From: Erpobdella octoculata
Lineage: Eukaryota; Annelida; Clitellata; Hirudinida; Erpobdellidae
DNA length: 64,000 bases
Direction: 5' to 3'
Assembly (NCBI GenBank): GCA_963978895.1
Contig: OZ022238.1
Coordinates: 18,416,371-18,480,370 of the forward strand
How positions within the stretch are numbered: the stretch's first letter is position 1; each line of letters starts with the position of its first letter. The notes beneath the pieces are model-generated. The model searched no databases and was not told the DNA's origin. It saw nothing but the letters and a program-made list of their open reading frames with translations. Below, one piece after another: positions 60,763 to 64,000 of the stretch. The position numbers and the translations under genes are program-made.

Positions 60763-62584
60763 TTTACATATAGAAATTTAAAAAATGTTGTTTTGAAAAA
60801 TCAAATGAAAAGCCGGCCAAACACGTTTTTCTGTATTGCTTGTTATTTTTTTTATATTTTTTTAGAGCAAACAGGTTAATTGCCTTTGGAATTATTATTT
60901 GGCACAAACCCAATGCAAGCAAAAATCTCAAACTTTCCTAGGCTCAAGGTGACTAGTTATCGAGTTTATTTCCCAAACCAGCCAGCTTTTCTCCGAAGTT
61001 CGCAATCCAAAAATACGCCAAAACTTTTGAGATAAAATAAAATACGAGCTCGTGCTTTCCTTTGTGCTGACAGCCGACAACGCTATGCTGTTTAATAGAT
61101 GTAAGAAAATGTCGATAACTTACTTTCGGGATTGGGACACCAGACGATCGATAACTTGAGTATCACTTTATTTACTTCCACTGTTGCAGTAAACGTATAT
61201 TATGCCTGTTATTCTTTGTAAATAAATTATTAATCTGTAAATAAATAATTTGTACATAGGAAATGTTCGTGCCACTATTTGAGTACGTTCTAGTCAAATA
61301 CGTTAGAGCCGCTGTACATAAGAAAACGGGGCAAATGCATGTGACCAAAGTTTCAGTACGTTATATATACATGTACGTTATATCCGGGAATGCGCAATAC
61401 CGGCATTGTGATGTACATGTGAGATAATGTACTTAAGACATGTATCACTGTCAAAATTCACCTGAAACACTTTCAAAGAGAGCTGAAAGATCAATGCTAG
61501 ATTTTGAAATTGACACATGATTTTCTTTCTCTCTTTAGTTTTTTGTAACAATAATTATGACACAAAGCATTTTGTTTAAAAGGTTTTAAATCATGCTTTA
61601 AGTTGTTTGGTTGTTAAATCAAGATTTATTTGCTATACTTGCTCCAATATAAAAAAAGGTTACAATAACTGTAACGCTTTAGTCTCAATAACAAATTATT
61701 TAATAAATAGTTATATAAAAAACCAATAGAAATAAAAATGAAAAATAAAAAACTTATTAACTAACTTAGCATGACTCTGTGTAAAACGTTTTTGTGTGAG
61801 GTTTTAGTTTCTATAGCAAATTAATTTTTTATATAATTATATGAATGTATTCAGAAGTATGAGGCATTTGTTAAAAACCTGCTCGATTTTACTCATAACG
61901 GCTTCTAAAAATGTTATCATACTTTTTTTATTATCAAAATATCAACATTCCAGATGTATAAAAAAACGTATTTTGGAGTTTTGTGAGAACACATTAGAAA
62001 TTATTAATTTCTTAATACGATAGCAATTATGCGACAAACGTTTTATTGCTTGTACTATGGGCTGTAATTAAAGAAGGGTGTCAAAAAAGTGGCAACTGGA
62101 GAGCTAATAAGGGAGCAAGCGTTAAAACCAAAAGTCAATTGCGACATAAACGTTAGCTGTTAATGAAAATTTCAAGAAATGTAGCTGATCTTTTTTTAGG
62201 TTTCCAAGGTCAAAAACAAATACATGTAAGCTGTAATAATTCAGAGACTGGTATAAGGGGAATCCTGGAGGTCTAGACCCACCTTTTTGTTGCAAAAAAC
62301 GCAAGTTATTGAACACTTTACAGGCATTTACATGATTAAAAACCTAGGCTCAGCGATTTGTCTAGGAGTAAAAGTTGTCATAACGTCCCTTCTTTTAAAT
62401 ATCTTAAACTAGTATAATCGCAGAAAGCAAATATTTCTAAAAACCTTTTCAAGGCATTTTTATCTGTAACACTGAATGTCTGCAAATAATAACTTTAGTC
62501 TAAACAATTTTAGTTTTGAATTCATTTTGAATTTTTCAACATTGTATGGTAACATTGTATGATAACATCGTATGGTAACAGTGT
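60763..62584. other. No gene or element recognised
   Basis: AT-rich sequence with no repeat shared with the rest of the window that I could find. This is where lectin exons of gene B would be expected by analogy with gene A; I searched for CSHT, W..VDL and LCEV.V patterns and did not find them. A 60-codon + frame at 61841-62023 has no motif. Confidence 0.4.
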
Positions 62585-63999
62585 ATGGGCTTCAAACAAT
62601 CTTTCTCGTCTTACTAGTCTCACAAAAATTCAAAAACCTGCTATTCGTTTCAAATTTCTGCATATAGGGTAAACTGACCAATCGCTGGCCACTGACCTAT
62701 TACTGGGCACTCTTCAGGGGCATTTTAAAAAAGTTCATCACGATCTATAACTTCAATAACGTTTTAAACTATTATGGCTATATGTAACTTTGAAGTCTGG
62801 TTTTACTAATCCCAGCATGATTTATCGTTACATAGAAGCTCGAAAATTTGCAACATTACGGTGTTAAAATTTTGAAAACTTGAGAAATTTTTTTTTTCTC
62901 AACTCAAAATTATCTGGACATTTTACAAAATAAATCCAAATAAAAGGTGACTCCCTTACCTGCTCTCATTTACTTTTTTCAGTTCTTTTATCTAATTATT
63001 CACTAAAAATAATGTATAAATTAGAAATTGTAGACCAATTAATGGCCACCATATACTGGCCATGGTCAGTATATGGTACATTATGGCAATTATAGTATGT
63101 GCCAACAAAAGCTCATTTTATCAAACATGGTTTATTAAATGTAAACAAAAAAAATTTAACAGATCAATCTGTGTTTAAATACTCTAAGAGCTTATTTCCT
63201 TCAGCTTTTATTTATTTCTTTTTCAAAAGCAGCAGTATACTCATGAACAACTTACGTTCTCGTCATGTACGTACATGGTTTAGATTTTGCTAGAACAAAT
63301 TTGAATATGTTTTCTATCAAATGTGTTGTTTCTCGAGTTTGGTCTGATAGTACTAAGTCAAGTTCATTTTTATCTTTTTTTTTGCGTTTTTCAAGAAAAT
63401 ATCTAAAATTACTTTCCCATTAAATAATTATATATTTTTTTATCATAGTTTGTATCTATCATCTATTTATTTTTTATGTTTTTTATTTTAATTTTTTTAT
63501 ACCTGAATAAATATTATTATATTTGTTTTCATGTAAGTATCAATTTTATTCAAACGTTCGTGGTTGATGGAAGGAGGGGAAGTTACGGTCGTGTGGTTTA
63601 AGCGACAAACTCTTAAAAACGAGGCGTGTGATAGTTCTCTTCTTGAACGGAGTTAAACTGCGCTGAACCAGTGATATACTTGTAATAACTCATGCAATGG
63701 CGGTATCGATTTTTTTGGGTAGCCAAGTGAGAATTGGGAATGAGGCTGCAATGTCTTTTAGGAGCATTCCTAAGACATATCATAACTTCTTTGATGGTCA
63801 AACGCAACAGACGGTTCAAGCAGAAAACGCTATGTGTTGTCGACAACAGTTTTTGTTCAGATGTCATTCATTTTACTGGAAAATTGTTGATATCATCTTT
63901 TCCCTGGCTGCAACAATAGACTCAGATGGCGCCAAAGTAAAACAGTGTTTCTACTGCATGAGTCGATGGCAGTTGTCCAGTAGATGTTGTTGCCACTGA
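62585..63999. repeat. Duplicated block downstream of gene B, copy 2
   Basis: Aligns with 27895-29165 (see that entry). The inserted 62665-63095 is specific to this copy; 63540-63999 match 28680-29165, including GACAAACTCTTAAAAACGAG, GGTAGCCAAGTGAGAA and GTCGATG.CAGTTGTCCAGTA. It probably continues past the window end. Confidence 0.75.
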
Positions 64000-64000
64000 G

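Overview
The window looks like animal nuclear DNA, most likely from an AT-rich, repeat-dense aquatic invertebrate (a cnidarian or lophotrochozoan would fit; the sequence does not settle it). The grounds are GT-AG introns, extracellular domains typical of metazoans (PAN/apple, F-type lectin), animal transposon families (CR1-like LINEs, Penelope, hAT, Tigger, P-like, Gypsy-like, Helitrons), tRNA- and 5S-derived SINEs, and more than a dozen long (TA)n arrays. There is no sign of operons or any prokaryotic feature.

Host genes are sparse. Two paralogous genes lie on the + strand about 30.5 kb apart. Gene A has a signal peptide/PAN exon (14017-14325), a 34-nt exon (14413-14446) and, after a 12-kb intron packed with transposons, two F-type-lectin-like exons (26548-~26823 and 26874-27118). 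Gene B has the same first two exons with identical lengths (44570-44878 and 44963-44996); I find no lectin exons for it here. A block downstream of gene A (27895-29165) has a diverged copy at 62585-63999, so the whole locus appears tandemly duplicated.

The rest is nested mobile DNA. Region 1-6 kb: a Helitron interrupted by a Gypsy-like LTR element. 6-13 kb: AT-rich unique DNA, a 5S-derived sequence, a large hairpin, LINE endonuclease fragments, SINEs and tandem repeats. 14-27 kb (intron of gene A): Helitrons with an 18-bp minisatellite, a short LTR element encoding a SAP-domain protein, LINE 3' ends, a Penelope fragment, a solo LTR and a Helitron with a partial replicase/helicase ORF. 29-33 kb: a defective CR1-like LINE. 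33-44 kb: more Helitrons, a Tigger fragment, a hAT element with a BED finger and a second SAP-LTR element. 45-52 kb: hAT and SINE remnants, Helitrons and a third SAP-LTR copy. 51.8-52.5 kb is a (CACT)n array, followed by a 2-kb P-like element and a P/THAP-type transposase remnant. 58.9-59.5 kb is an (ATAC)n array.

The most interesting signals are: Helitrons (recognisable by a hairpin plus CTAG 3' end) whose internal 18-bp minisatellite runs in frame with the repeat region of a Helitron protein; three copies of a compact LTR element encoding only a SAP-domain acidic protein, all inserted in (TA)n; and the duplicated PAN/F-type-lectin locus. None of the transposon genes seen here is intact.
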